Of a stretch of 64,000 bases of DNA, positions 34,510-44,094 are shown one piece after another. Under the pieces are notes generated by a model. The model was not told the origin of the DNA and ran no database searches. It worked only from the letters and a program-made list of their open reading frames with translations. Positions within the stretch are counted from its first letter, which is position 1. Every line of letters starts with the position of its first letter. A program made the translations under genes and the position numbers. The DNA is taken from the NCBI RefSeq assembly GCF_039962115.1, contig NZ_JAMPKJ010000002.1, forward strand, positions 1 through 64,000, read 5' to 3'. Origin of the DNA: Funiculus sociatus GB2-C1. GTDB taxonomy: Bacteria > Cyanobacteriota > Cyanobacteriia > Cyanobacteriales > FACHB-T130.

Positions 34510-35556
34510 TTAAGCTCCGCTGTTTTGATTAGTAAAAGGTTCTGCCATCCCTACTACTACTTTTCGGGAGCCAACAAACGGCATACGTCCATGAGCCGTT
34601 AGCATATTATCCAGCATCAATATATCTCCTTCTTGCCAAGGAAATATAACTGTTTCCTGCTGATAAATTTCCCGAATTTCATCTAAAACAGAAGTTTCAA
34701 TCGGAGAGCCATCACCGTAATAAGCATTACGAGGTAAATCTTCCTCTTTAAATGTTGCCAACAGGGATTGATAAACTTCTGGATTCAGGCTTGAGACGTG
34801 AAACAAATGAGCTTGATTGAACCACACCAGTTCGCCCGTTTTGGGATGGGTGGCGACAGCTTGGCAAACCTGACGAGTTCTTAGCTGATTTCCCTTCCAA
34901 TCAAACTCAATTCCCTTACTCCGGCAATAATTTTCAACTTCAGTTTTATTTGTTGTTTGAAAAACATTTTGCCAGTCAAGGTCTAGTTTATCACCATAAT
35001 TGCGGACATACATCACTTTTCTCTGAATAAATTTATTTTTAATTTTATTATCAATGCGTTCAAAAACCTTACGACTATCGGCAATCGGGGTCTCTCCTTT
35101 CTCTTCGGCAGATTTGACGCAGAAGAACCAAATTTTTAACGGCCATTCTAGGGAATAAGCCATCTCATTATGTAAAGGAATAACTTGGGTGGCAGGATAT
35201 TCAGTTGACGTATATATGTTGCCACTTACTTGAGTTCGGGGTGTTGACCGATAGGAATATTCAAGTAATTCTCCGGAAATTGCTTGGATAAATTGCTCAA
35301 ATTCGGGTAATTCTTTAAGATCAAAGTTCCGAAACAGTAAGCCACCATGTTTTAATAACTGTGTCTCGATCCATGAGCGATTATTTGTTGCCCACGTAAT
35401 CAAATTCAACCCATCTACCGCTGGTTTAATTACCAAGGGTAGAGGATTTTCAGGCTGAAAGCACTCTATCTGAATTAATTTTTCTGGGGAGATGCTGAGG
35501 GTTTTTCGCCTGACATTGCTTGGCTTCATCGTGTTGAGATTTGTAGATTCTTTCAT
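34510..35556 (-). CDS. TauD/SyrP-type Fe(II)/2-oxoglutarate beta-hydroxylase (free-standing, copy 2)
   Basis: 348 residues. The iron ligands are His129-x-Glu131 (PLHNEM) and His322 (TAHGRMPF), with Arg331 for 2-oxoglutarate. It is close in sequence to copy 3 and to the domain fused to the first NRPS. The ATG overlaps the stop of the upstream NRPS by one base (TGATG), so the two are translationally coupled. The following gene begins 4 bp downstream with an Asp-activating module, so the predicted reaction is beta-hydroxylation of PCP-bound Asp. Its N-terminal SNVRRKTLSISPEKL is nearly repeated at the C-terminus of the upstream NRPS (GNVRRKTISVATEQL). Confidence 0.92.
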   Translation of the reverse strand: MKESTNLNTMKPSNVRRKTLSISPEKLIQIECFQPENPLPLVIKPAVDGLNLITWATNNRSWIETQLLKHGGLLFRNFDLKELPEFEQFIQAISGELLEYSYRSTPRTQVSGNIYTSTEYPATQVIPLHNEMAYSLEWPLKIWFFCVKSAEEKGETPIADSRKVFERIDNKIKNKFIQRKVMYVRNYGDKLDLDWQNVFQTTNKTEVENYCRSKGIEFDWKGNQLRTRQVCQAVATHPKTGELVWFNQAHLFHVSSLNPEVYQSLLATFKEEDLPRNAYYGDGSPIETSVLDEIREIYQQETVIFPWQEGDILMLDNMLTAHGRMPFVGSRKVVVGMAEPFTNQNSGA

Positions 35557-38500
35557 CAGTGGTTATCCCGTTCTAATTGTTCAGTTGCAACGCTAATCGT
35601 CTTGCGCCTGACATTTCCTATTTTTTGACGACGAACCGCTTGGAAATCTTTTTGTTTCAGAATTTGTTGTTGTTTGTCGCCTTCTATCAGTGCTTCTTTA
35701 AGGGCGCAGATATTAGCATCAGGTTGTTCCAGAACCCGGTGTAGCATAAATTGGAAATGTTCTAAAATTTGAGCGATGGCGTCCGGTGCAAAACGGCAAG
35801 AATCGTATAAAATTTGCAGCGACAAGTCCGGTAACAGAACTCTGACAGTCAGAGGATAATTATTTTTGGAGGAAGAGCGAATATTGCCAAATTCAAATTC
35901 TCGGAACCCTTCACGTAAGGATGGATCTACTGGATAGTTTTGGAAGACAACAATACTTTCAAATAGAGGCAAGTCCCTTGGCATATCGCTCGATTTGTGC
36001 AACTGCACTAAAGGAGTGTGTTCGTATTGACGGGCTTCAACTTGCTGGGACTGAATTTTCTTGAGCAACGAGACAAAAGAATCTTCAGGAATCAGTTGTA
36101 CTCGCACTGGCAGAGTATTAATAAAAACCCCGACAATTGATTCCGAACCAGCGAGGTTGGGCGGACGGCCGGAAACGGTGCTACCAAAAACTACATCTTC
36201 GGCACCGCTATAGTGGTTCAGCAGCAACGCCCAAGTTCCTTGAATTAAGGTATTTAGAGTTAATTGATGCTGTTTGGTAAACAGTAGTAAGGCGGCGGCG
36301 GTGGCTTCTGAAAGCTGGATTTGCTGTTTATTTTCGCTTTGTTCTAAGTTGGGCAATTTTTGGGAAACCGGATTGATTTCTAGGGGAGTTGGTGTTGTGA
36401 AACCTTTAAGCATTTGCTGCCAAAATACCTCAGCTTTGGATAGATCCTGCTGCTGTAACCATGCAATGTAGTCCCGATAAGGACGGGGGCGTTTGGGATT
36501 TAAGTCTTGTCCCTGAGAGAATGCTTGGTAAAATGCGATCGCGTCTTTGAAAACGATGGGCATAGACCACCCATCTAGCAATAGGTGATGATGGCTCCAG
36601 ATGAATAGATTGGTGTTGTCGGTCAGCTGGATTAAAATTAGGCGCATCAGGGGTGCTTGCGACAAATCGAAGCCTTGACGATCGCGCTTTAGAACAGCTT
36701 CCAGCCGTTCCTGGTCGGTTAGAGATCCCCGCCAATCTTGCTGTTCCCAAGGTAATTCCACTTGTCGATGGACGACTTGAAGCGGTGTATCAATTTCTCC
36801 GTAAAAAGAGGTTCGCAGAACTGGGTATAAGTCTACAACTCGCTCCCAGGCTTGCTTGAAGGCTGAGATATTTAAGTTTCCCTTGAGGGTGCAGCTAAAC
36901 TGTTCGCAATAGATTCCAGAGTCGGGATCGTAAAGGGTATGAAAGAGCATCCCCTGTTGTATAGGCGAAAGAGGGTAAATATCCTCTATCTGCGATTGGA
37001 CAAACAACTCATCAAGTGTTTGCTGATCCAGTTTTGCTAATGGGAAGTCAGATGGAGTATAGCCTCCAGCTTCCGGAGATTGGCAATGGGCGATAAGCGA
37101 TCGCAATGCCTCGATAAACCCTTGCGCCAAAGCCTCAATTGTGGATTGGTGATGAACACTCTGGCTGTAAGTCCAATCTAGTTGCAACTGACCGCCAACC
37201 ACAAAACCGTTGATTTCTAAGAGTTCGCTGCGATTGTCTCGCAAACTGCGTTCTATCCCACGAGGTTCTGAAGACCAGTTAAATAGAGGTGATGAAAGCG
37301 TCTGGTCAAACTGACCCAAGTAATTGAAACACACCTGGGCTTGAGGAAGCGATCGCAGCGATTCGACTATAAAAGGATCATTGCTCAAATAGCGCAGAAT
37401 CCCATAGTCTATCCCTCGATGGGGAATGCTCCGCAACTGCTCTTTGATAGCTTTTAACGCTTCCCCAGGATCAGAATCTCCCAACAGCAACACTGGAAAA
37501 ACTGATGTAAACCAGCCCACAGTACGGGACAAGTCTACATTGTCAAAAATTTCCTCCCGTCCGTGACCTTCCAAGTTAACAAGTAGCGATTGTTCTCCCG
37601 TCCACTTTGCAAATGCTTGCACCAGCGCCGTTAACAACACATCATTAATCTGGGTGCGATAGGCAGCAGGCACCTTTTGCAACAAAGCTTTGGTTTCTGC
37701 AACACTCAGGGAAACTGATAAAATCCGGGCGGAACCTACTGTATTAGACCCCCCAGGAAAGTCCACTGGTAGACGTGACGATTTGCTCTTTTTCGCTAAC
37801 CAATAATCCAGTTCCAGCAAAGCCTTACTGCGAGCATACTCAAGCAACTGTTGCGACCATTGCTTGAAGGAGGTTGTTTTCAATGGTAAGGCAAGCGTTC
37901 CTGTGTCGTTGGCATTCGCTTGTGTGTGGTGCTGATAGATTGTCTGCAAATCCTCAACTAAAATTCGCCAAGAAACGCCATCTACCGCCAGGTGGTGAAT
38001 TATTAACAGCAGGCGACTTGTTTTTTCACCCAGCTTAAAGAAAGCTGCTCGTATCAGAGGCCCTTGCGATAGGTTTAAGCTGCTCTGTAGTTCAGTGGCG
38101 GCTGCCTCCAGAGTGAATTTTTGCTTTTCTGCTGGCAAGTCTGACAAATCCACATAGGAGAAAGGCACCAAATCATCAGAATTGGCATTAATTTGTTGCC
38201 AACCAGACTCAGTTTGTATAAACCGCAGGCGGAGAGCATCGTGATGGATTGACAACTGCTGCACAGCCCGTTCTAAGAGTTTCGGGTCAACATCTGGCTG
38301 CACTTCTAGCAACAGAGATTGATTCCAGTGGTGCGGGTCAAGTAAATTTTGCTCAAAGAAGCAGTGTTGAATGGGTGTAAGTGGTAGCGAACCCACAACT
38401 AAACCTTGTTCTGCCTGAATTGCTCCAGTTGTGTCAGCGACCGTTGCCAAATCTGCAATTGTCTGGTGCTGAAACATTTGCTTCGGGGTCAGCTGAACTC

Positions 38501-41081
38501 CTGCTTGATGAGCTTTGGCAATCACCTGAATGCTGAGAAGAGAATCGCCGCCTAATTCAAAAAAGTTGTCATGGATGCCTACCCGCTCGATACCCAAAAC
38601 CTGCTCCCAAACCTGAGTTAAGATTTCCTCAACGGGAGTGCGAGGCATAAACGTTTCTTGGGGTGCTAACCGCGTTTGATCTGGTGCTGGCAAAGCTCGA
38701 CGGTCTACTTTGCCGCTGGGTGTCAGCGGTAGAGTCTCTAACAGCACGAACGCAGATGGCACCATATACTCAGGTAGCTTCTGTTTCAGAAAGCTCCGAA
38801 GCTGCGATACTAGATCGCTTTGCACTTGGTTATCCGGACTCGGAACAACATAAGCTACCAAACGCTTTTGGTTTGATACATCTTCCCTGAATGCGATCGC
38901 AGTTTCTCGTACAGATGGGTGTTGACTCAGTAGAGCCTCAATTTCTCCAAGTTCAATCCGGAAGCCACGAATCTTTACTTGGTGGTCAATACGTCCCAAA
39001 AATTCAATATTTCCATCGGGAAGCCACCTTCCTAAATCTCCTGTTTTATAAATTAAATCTTTATTAGTACCAGGCAAACATTTTGCCGTATTTGGAAAAG
39101 GATTAGGAACAAAGCTTAACTGGGTACTTTTTTCATTTTTCCAATACCCCACACCAACACCAAATCCCGATACGCAAATCTCCCCAGGAACCCCAACGGG
39201 TAACAACTGCATTTTGCGGTCAAGAATATAGATATTTAAGTTAGCTAAGGGTTTACCAATTGAAACTGTTCGTTCCTCTAAAGGCTTGTCTATTATCAAC
39301 TGAGTTATATCATCAGCCGCTTCAGTAGGGCCGTAAGCATTGACAACTTTAATTGAGGGATACAGACTAAGCCACTGATTTACCATCTCTACCGAAACAG
39401 ATTCTCCCGTCACCATCATCCACTTCAAATCTGGTAACAGTCTTTGGTCGTTTGACAGTTGGGAAATATATTCTAATAAGCTTCTTAAAACAACTGGGAC
39501 AATTTCAATAATAGTAACTTTTTTATCTTTGATATCATGAAACAATTTCTCAGGATTGCAGACTGTTTGCGTGTCTACAATAACTGTCGTCCCACCAATT
39601 AAGATTGGCGCTAAGAATTGCCATACAGAAATGTCCGATGAAGCCGGGGCGCTTTGCAGGAATATAAGGTTTTCCGTAAGATTTAAAGCATCATATTGGG
39701 CATAAATATGATTAATAGCGCCGCCATGTCTGATAATTGCACCTTTAGGAAATCCCGTTGAACCGGAAGTATATATCATGTAAGCAGCATCGATTCCCCG
39801 ATTAATAGCATCTATCGCAGTCGGTAAATGCTGGAAATCGCCTTGCTGATATAAATTTACTCCGGTTATTTTTTGGTTGCTCTCATCGGAAATGGCATCT
39901 AGGCAAATAATTGATTGTAAGCAAGAACATTCAGATATAACTTCCGGCAATATATTCAGAGATAAACCCTCTGTTAATAGAACCTGAACTTCGCTATTCA
40001 ATAGCATATATCTGATTCTATCGGCTGGATAAGTTACATCAATGGGTACGTAAGCTGCGCCAGCTTTTAAGATAGCGAGTATTGCTATTAAATAATTTGG
40101 ATTTCGTTCCTTTAAAATTCCAACAAAGCTACCATTTGTGATTCCCAGTTTACGCAAAAATAAAGCAAGCTGATTTGCCTGATCGTTCAGTTCGCAGTAT
40201 TTTAATTGAGTGTTTTCAAAAACTACCGCAATCCGATCCGGTGTTTTTTCTACTTGTTCTTCAAATAAAGCGTGAATTGTTTTAGTGACTGGATAAGATT
40301 TGGCATTATCATTAAATTCTTCTAATAATTGCTTTTTGTCGGCTGCTGTCAAAAAATCAAGCTGCGCTAGAGGAATGTTTATGTCACCAAGAGCGATTTC
40401 AAGAATATTGATATAGTGCGCGATCGCTTGATTGATAGTTTCCTCTTTGAAAAGAAGCGAACTATACTCAATTTTTCCTTTTAAGAGATTCTCAGTAACT
40501 ACAAAAGAAAATGTAATATCGTTTTTCGTTTCCTCCAAGCTAGGCTGATTGTGAATGTTCTCTAGCAACATGATGATGTCAAATATTGAACATCGATTCT
40601 CACTTCGTGGCAGCTTTAACAAGCCTACTAATTCATCAAAAGGATAGTTTTGATGGCTATAAGCACCAATAACAGTATCTTTTACTTGTAAAAGAAAATC
40701 TTTAAAGGTCAGGCTATCTGCTACCTGCGATCGCAGCGTAACAAAAGTATTTAAATCCTCATTATCTCCTATTCTATAAACAGGTGAACCGACAACTACA
40801 TCATCATTGCCAGTATATCTGTTTAGCAATATCTTCAGCGCTGATAAAAGAACTAAATAGATAGACAAATAGGAACGATTAGTTAACTTAAAAATTGCCT
40901 CCGATAAATTTTCTGACAACTCGAAACTGATAGATTGGTTTTTCTTGCCATAAGGTACTGGTCTTAGATAATCCGCAATCAAAGTTGTTTCCGGTAATTC
41001 TCCGGATAACTTGTGTAACCAATATATTTTCTGAGTAAACAAGTCTTCAGAAAGAGGACTATTTCTAATATTTTTAGTCAT
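35556..41081 (-). CDS. NRPS: truncated C - A(Dab) - PCP - E - C
   Basis: 1841 residues. Residues 1-245 are only the C-terminal lobe of a condensation domain, with no HHxxxDG half. The adenylation domain (YTSGSTGFPKG, about 439) has the code D-I-W-E-M-T-A-D-D-K, matching 2,4-diaminobutyrate codes of Pseudomonas lipopeptides. The PCP is GGDSLLSIQ (about 849). The E domain has HHLAVDGVSW (about 1030). The last condensation domain has HHLLLDGWS (about 1500). The final ~30 residues resemble the start of the next gene's hydroxylase. The partial C and A core look different in style and more AT-rich than the neighbouring modules, suggesting a chimera. The missing condensation function is probably supplied by the free-standing C protein upstream. 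Confidence 0.92.
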   Translation of the reverse strand: MTKNIRNSPLSEDLFTQKIYWLHKLSGELPETTLIADYLRPVPYGKKNQSISFELSENLSEAIFKLTNRSYLSIYLVLLSALKILLNRYTGNDDVVVGSPVYRIGDNEDLNTFVTLRSQVADSLTFKDFLLQVKDTVIGAYSHQNYPFDELVGLLKLPRSENRCSIFDIIMLLENIHNQPSLEETKNDITFSFVVTENLLKGKIEYSSLLFKEETINQAIAHYINILEIALGDINIPLAQLDFLTAADKKQLLEEFNDNAKSYPVTKTIHALFEEQVEKTPDRIAVVFENTQLKYCELNDQANQLALFLRKLGITNGSFVGILKERNPNYLIAILAILKAGAAYVPIDVTYPADRIRYMLLNSEVQVLLTEGLSLNILPEVISECSCLQSIICLDAISDESNQKITGVNLYQQGDFQHLPTAIDAINRGIDAAYMIYTSGSTGFPKGAIIRHGGAINHIYAQYDALNLTENLIFLQSAPASSDISVWQFLAPILIGGTTVIVDTQTVCNPEKLFHDIKDKKVTIIEIVPVVLRSLLEYISQLSNDQRLLPDLKWMMVTGESVSVEMVNQWLSLYPSIKVVNAYGPTEAADDITQLIIDKPLEERTVSIGKPLANLNIYILDRKMQLLPVGVPGEICVSGFGVGVGYWKNEKSTQLSFVPNPFPNTAKCLPGTNKDLIYKTGDLGRWLPDGNIEFLGRIDHQVKIRGFRIELGEIEALLSQHPSVRETAIAFREDVSNQKRLVAYVVPSPDNQVQSDLVSQLRSFLKQKLPEYMVPSAFVLLETLPLTPSGKVDRRALPAPDQTRLAPQETFMPRTPVEEILTQVWEQVLGIERVGIHDNFFELGGDSLLSIQVIAKAHQAGVQLTPKQMFQHQTIADLATVADTTGAIQAEQGLVVGSLPLTPIQHCFFEQNLLDPHHWNQSLLLEVQPDVDPKLLERAVQQLSIHHDALRLRFIQTESGWQQINANSDDLVPFSYVDLSDLPAEKQKFTLEAAATELQSSLNLSQGPLIRAAFFKLGEKTSRLLLIIHHLAVDGVSWRILVEDLQTIYQHHTQANANDTGTLALPLKTTSFKQWSQQLLEYARSKALLELDYWLAKKSKSSRLPVDFPGGSNTVGSARILSVSLSVAETKALLQKVPAAYRTQINDVLLTALVQAFAKWTGEQSLLVNLEGHGREEIFDNVDLSRTVGWFTSVFPVLLLGDSDPGEALKAIKEQLRSIPHRGIDYGILRYLSNDPFIVESLRSLPQAQVCFNYLGQFDQTLSSPLFNWSSEPRGIERSLRDNRSELLEINGFVVGGQLQLDWTYSQSVHHQSTIEALAQGFIEALRSLIAHCQSPEAGGYTPSDFPLAKLDQQTLDELFVQSQIEDIYPLSPIQQGMLFHTLYDPDSGIYCEQFSCTLKGNLNISAFKQAWERVVDLYPVLRTSFYGEIDTPLQVVHRQVELPWEQQDWRGSLTDQERLEAVLKRDRQGFDLSQAPLMRLILIQLTDNTNLFIWSHHHLLLDGWSMPIVFKDAIAFYQAFSQGQDLNPKRPRPYRDYIAWLQQQDLSKAEVFWQQMLKGFTTPTPLEINPVSQKLPNLEQSENKQQIQLSEATAAALLLFTKQHQLTLNTLIQGTWALLLNHYSGAEDVVFGSTVSGRPPNLAGSESIVGVFINTLPVRVQLIPEDSFVSLLKKIQSQQVEARQYEHTPLVQLHKSSDMPRDLPLFESIVVFQNYPVDPSLREGFREFEFGNIRSSSKNNYPLTVRVLLPDLSLQILYDSCRFAPDAIAQILEHFQFMLHRVLEQPDANICALKEALIEGDKQQQILKQKDFQAVRRQKIGNVRRKTISVATEQLERDNH

Positions 41082-41262
41082 TGTTTACGTCTATATCCTG
41101 TATTAAACTTTCAGCTTGATACCTTACGAAATTCTCTCTCAGGTTTGTCAACTACCAATTACATTAAATAGCCCTCCTAAATCATCTTGATTTTTTATTG
41201 TTTCTTCGCTTAGCTGTACGCCAAGGGGATTATTTAAAAAAGGCAGCAATAAAATCAGATTG

Positions 41263-42513
41263 CTAATTAATACAGTCGAAAAAAGCTTGCTTAATAATTG
41301 AACAACCCTTTCTTAAAACAGGCATTTCAATATTCAAAGGGGGCAAAATTTTAATTACCGTATCATCTCTTCCCACCCTTTCAACGATTAACCCTAGTTC
41401 ATAGCAACGCTGCGCGATCGCTTTCGCAAAACTTGCGCCTCTATCCGACAGATCGATTCCCCAAATCATGCCGATCCCGCGAATAACTATTTTTTCACTT
41501 AAGCAAGCTATCTCCTCATTAAGGAAAGTATTCAAAAAAGATTCTTTAAGTTTGACCTCGTATTCAAGATTAATACTTTCTCTGTACTCTATAGCCGCCG
41601 ATGCTCCCACAAATGCCAATTGATTTCCTCTAAAAGTGCCTGTATGTTCGCCTGGTTCCCAAATGTCAAACTCTGGCTTAATCAATAACAAAGACATGGG
41701 AAACCCGTAACCACTGATAGATTTTGAGATAGCTACTATGTCAGGAACAATATTGGCTCTTTCAAAAGAAAAGAATGGGCCTGTGCGACCGCAGCCGACT
41801 TGAATATCATCACAAATTAATAAAATATCATGGCGATCGCACAAATTTCTGAGCCTTTGCATCCACTCGATTGGTGCTACAACAACACCACCTTCAGCTT
41901 GTACCGTTTCAAATATAATTGCTGCTGGTTTTTCCACCCCAGAATTAACATCAGTCAGTACCGTTTCCATATACTCTATGGTGTCGAAGTTTTCCATATA
42001 ACCATAGGGGAACGGCATAAAAGTTACATGGTTTGATGTTACTCCTGCCCCTAAGCGAATACCGTTATTGCTACTAATAGCTAAGCTGCCTAAAGTCATG
42101 CCGTGATATCCTCCCATAAATGAGAATATACCAGTTCTTTGCTTGACTTTTCTTGCCAGTTTTAAAGCGGCTTCAACAGCATTTGTTCCGGTAGAGCCAC
42201 AAAATTGAATCTTGTAATCGAGGTCTTTAGGTATTAAAACAGCTTCAGAAAACTTTTCTAAAAAGTCTCTTTTAGCCATTGTATGTAAGTCTAGACCATG
42301 AGCGATCGCATCCGATTCTAAATATGAAATAACTTTTTGTTTTATGTATTGATTGTTGTGTCCATAATTAAGAGCGCCAGCACCAGCAAGAAAGTCGATA
42401 AACTCTACGCCTGATTCCGAATAAACGGTAGAACCTACAGCTTTATGGAAAACATCGGGAAAATTTCTACAATAAGTTCTGACATTTGACTCGCGTTCTT
42501 CAAAGATATTCAT
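41263..42513 (-). CDS. ectB-like: Diaminobutyrate--2-oxoglutarate aminotransferase (EctB-like)
   Basis: 416 residues from the preferred start. The N-terminus MNIFEERESNVRTYCR is the EctB/DABA-aminotransferase signature. PLP-binding features are GSTGTNAVEAALKLAR, FMGGYHGMTLG, ICDDIQVGCGRTG and the lysine in AISKSISGYG. The enzyme makes L-2,4-diaminobutyrate from aspartate semialdehyde and glutamate. No ectA or ectC is nearby, so this is not ectoine synthesis; it sits next to the Dab-activating NRPS module and supplies its substrate. Start: a longer frame begins at 42561, but AAGGAG lies about 9 nt before ATG 42513 and family alignment begins there. A 181-bp gap separates it from the Dab NRPS. 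Confidence 0.92.
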   Translation of the reverse strand: MNIFEERESNVRTYCRNFPDVFHKAVGSTVYSESGVEFIDFLAGAGALNYGHNNQYIKQKVISYLESDAIAHGLDLHTMAKRDFLEKFSEAVLIPKDLDYKIQFCGSTGTNAVEAALKLARKVKQRTGIFSFMGGYHGMTLGSLAISSNNGIRLGAGVTSNHVTFMPFPYGYMENFDTIEYMETVLTDVNSGVEKPAAIIFETVQAEGGVVVAPIEWMQRLRNLCDRHDILLICDDIQVGCGRTGPFFSFERANIVPDIVAISKSISGYGFPMSLLLIKPEFDIWEPGEHTGTFRGNQLAFVGASAAIEYRESINLEYEVKLKESFLNTFLNEEIACLSEKIVIRGIGMIWGIDLSDRGASFAKAIAQRCYELGLIVERVGRDDTVIKILPPLNIEMPVLRKGCSIIKQAFFDCIN

Positions 42514-42574
42514 ATAATTCTTCTCCTTGGGCAATTGGGTCGCTGTGAGAGGGAATAACAAAAGCTTAATTAGG

Positions 42575-42646
42575 CTGGTTAATGTTGGGTTTCGTTAGTA
42601 CAATTACTGATTATTATTGGGTTTCCTTCCTCAACCCAACCTACAA
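42575..42646 (-). repeat. GTTGGGTTT/AACCCAAC repeat between free-standing C gene and ectB-like gene
   Basis: Contains GTTGGGTTTCGTTAG (from about 42583) and CCTCAACCCAACCTAC (about 42629-42644), which can pair. It is the same repeat family as 26552-26630 and again lies just upstream of a precursor-enzyme gene. Confidence 0.65.
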
Positions 42647-44092
42647 TTAGTTAAGAGCAAAATCGAAGTTAAAAGTTGCTTCTTTTTCCAGCATGAAAGT
42701 AATATGCTGCTCAGATTTTGTTAGCAAGGGTAAATCTGATAGGCGCTGATTAGGATTGGCAACAATGCCTTCTAATAAAGTTTGAAAATGTCCCAACATG
42801 CTGCTAATTGTAGCGGGAACAAACAGGTCAGTGCTGTACTCCACCGTCCCGATAAGTCCTTGTGGCGTCTCCATTATGTCGAAGCTCAAATCGAACTGCG
42901 CTGTATTACTTTTAACGTCTAACAAACTCACGCTTAGACCTGAAAGCTGCAAGGCTGGCGTCGGGGCATTATTCAACGAAAACCACACTTGAAACAGCGG
43001 ATGATAGCTCAGGTTACGTGTAGGCTGAAGTTTTTCTACCAATTGCTCAAAAGGCAAATCTTGATGATCGTATGCTTCTAAAGCTACTTTGCGGACTCGA
43101 TGCAAAAGTTCTCGGAAACTTGGGTTGCCTGATAGGTCAGTCCGCATCACCAAAGTATTGACAAAAAATCCAATAAGTCCCTCAAATTCAGCTCGGTTAC
43201 GGTTAGCAATCGAGGAGCCGATAAGGATATCATCTTGCCTAGTGTAACGGTAAAGTAAGGTTTTGAATGCAGCAAGCATTGTCATGAACAGGGTGACATT
43301 TTCTCGCTGCGAAAGTGTCTTGAGTTGCTCAGAGAGGTTAGTAGGTAATCCGAAAGATTGGGTGGCACCTTGACCAGTTTGAACTGTCGGTCGCGGGCGA
43401 TCACTAGGTAACTCTAGTACGGATAAGTTGCCACTTAACTGTTGCTTCCAGTAGGACATCTGAGCTTCTAGCACTTGTCCCTGCAACCTTTGCCGCTGCC
43501 AGATAGCGTAATCAGCGTACTGGATGGGCAGTTCGGGAAGCGGTGAAGGACGACCTTGAGAAAAGGCTTCATAGAGTGCTGCTACTTCGCGAACCAGCAC
43601 ACCCTTAGACCAACCATCGCTAATGATGTGGTGTATCGTTAGCAGCAATACGTGCTGTTCTTCATCCAGCTGTAGCAACTTTGTCCGCAGTAAAGGCCCT
43701 TGGGACAAGTCAAAGGGTTGTTGGGTTTCTTGCGCGATCGCGTTTTGCACCTGAACATCGCGATCGCTGTGCGATCGCGATCGCACAAACACCACCGGAA
43801 GTTTCCACCTCAAACTTGGCGCAATCACCTGAACAGGTTGCCCATCAACCATCACAAACGTAGTTCGCAAGGCTTCATGACGGCGCACAATTTCGTTTAA
43901 ACTTTCCTCTAACGCTGGCACGTCAAGCGCACCCGTCAGTTGTATGGCGACAGGGCTAATGTATTGAAGGCTACCTGGCTCCAACCGATCGAAAAACCAC
44001 AACCGCTGCTGGGCAAAAGAGGCCGGAAATACAAAGACATCTTCTTCGGAAGTATTAACATCGGAGGAAAAATCTACTTTCATCGTCACCAT
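42647..44092 (-). CDS. Free-standing NRPS condensation domain
   Basis: 481 residues covering one complete condensation domain. It opens with FAQQRLWFFDRLEPGS, has the catalytic HHIISDGWS (about residue 160), and keeps later core motifs (IGFFVNTLVMRTD, YDHQDLPFEQLVE). It closely resembles the LCL domains in the neighbouring proteins. There is no A or PCP partner in the same polypeptide. It lies between the first Asp module and the Dab module, whose own condensation domain is truncated. The obvious role is to join the lipid-betaAla-(OH)Asp chain to Dab in trans. Including this domain, seven active-type condensation domains match seven adenylation domains. Confidence 0.9.
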   Translation of the reverse strand: MVTMKVDFSSDVNTSEEDVFVFPASFAQQRLWFFDRLEPGSLQYISPVAIQLTGALDVPALEESLNEIVRRHEALRTTFVMVDGQPVQVIAPSLRWKLPVVFVRSRSHSDRDVQVQNAIAQETQQPFDLSQGPLLRTKLLQLDEEQHVLLLTIHHIISDGWSKGVLVREVAALYEAFSQGRPSPLPELPIQYADYAIWQRQRLQGQVLEAQMSYWKQQLSGNLSVLELPSDRPRPTVQTGQGATQSFGLPTNLSEQLKTLSQRENVTLFMTMLAAFKTLLYRYTRQDDILIGSSIANRNRAEFEGLIGFFVNTLVMRTDLSGNPSFRELLHRVRKVALEAYDHQDLPFEQLVEKLQPTRNLSYHPLFQVWFSLNNAPTPALQLSGLSVSLLDVKSNTAQFDLSFDIMETPQGLIGTVEYSTDLFVPATISSMLGHFQTLLEGIVANPNQRLSDLPLLTKSEQHITFMLEKEATFNFDFALN

Positions 44093-44094
44093 AC

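Noticed and set aside
41263-42513. Ectoine biosynthesis locus
   Set aside because: Only the EctB-like aminotransferase is present; no ectA, ectC or lysC lies in the neighbourhood, and the adjacent Dab-coded A domain explains it better.
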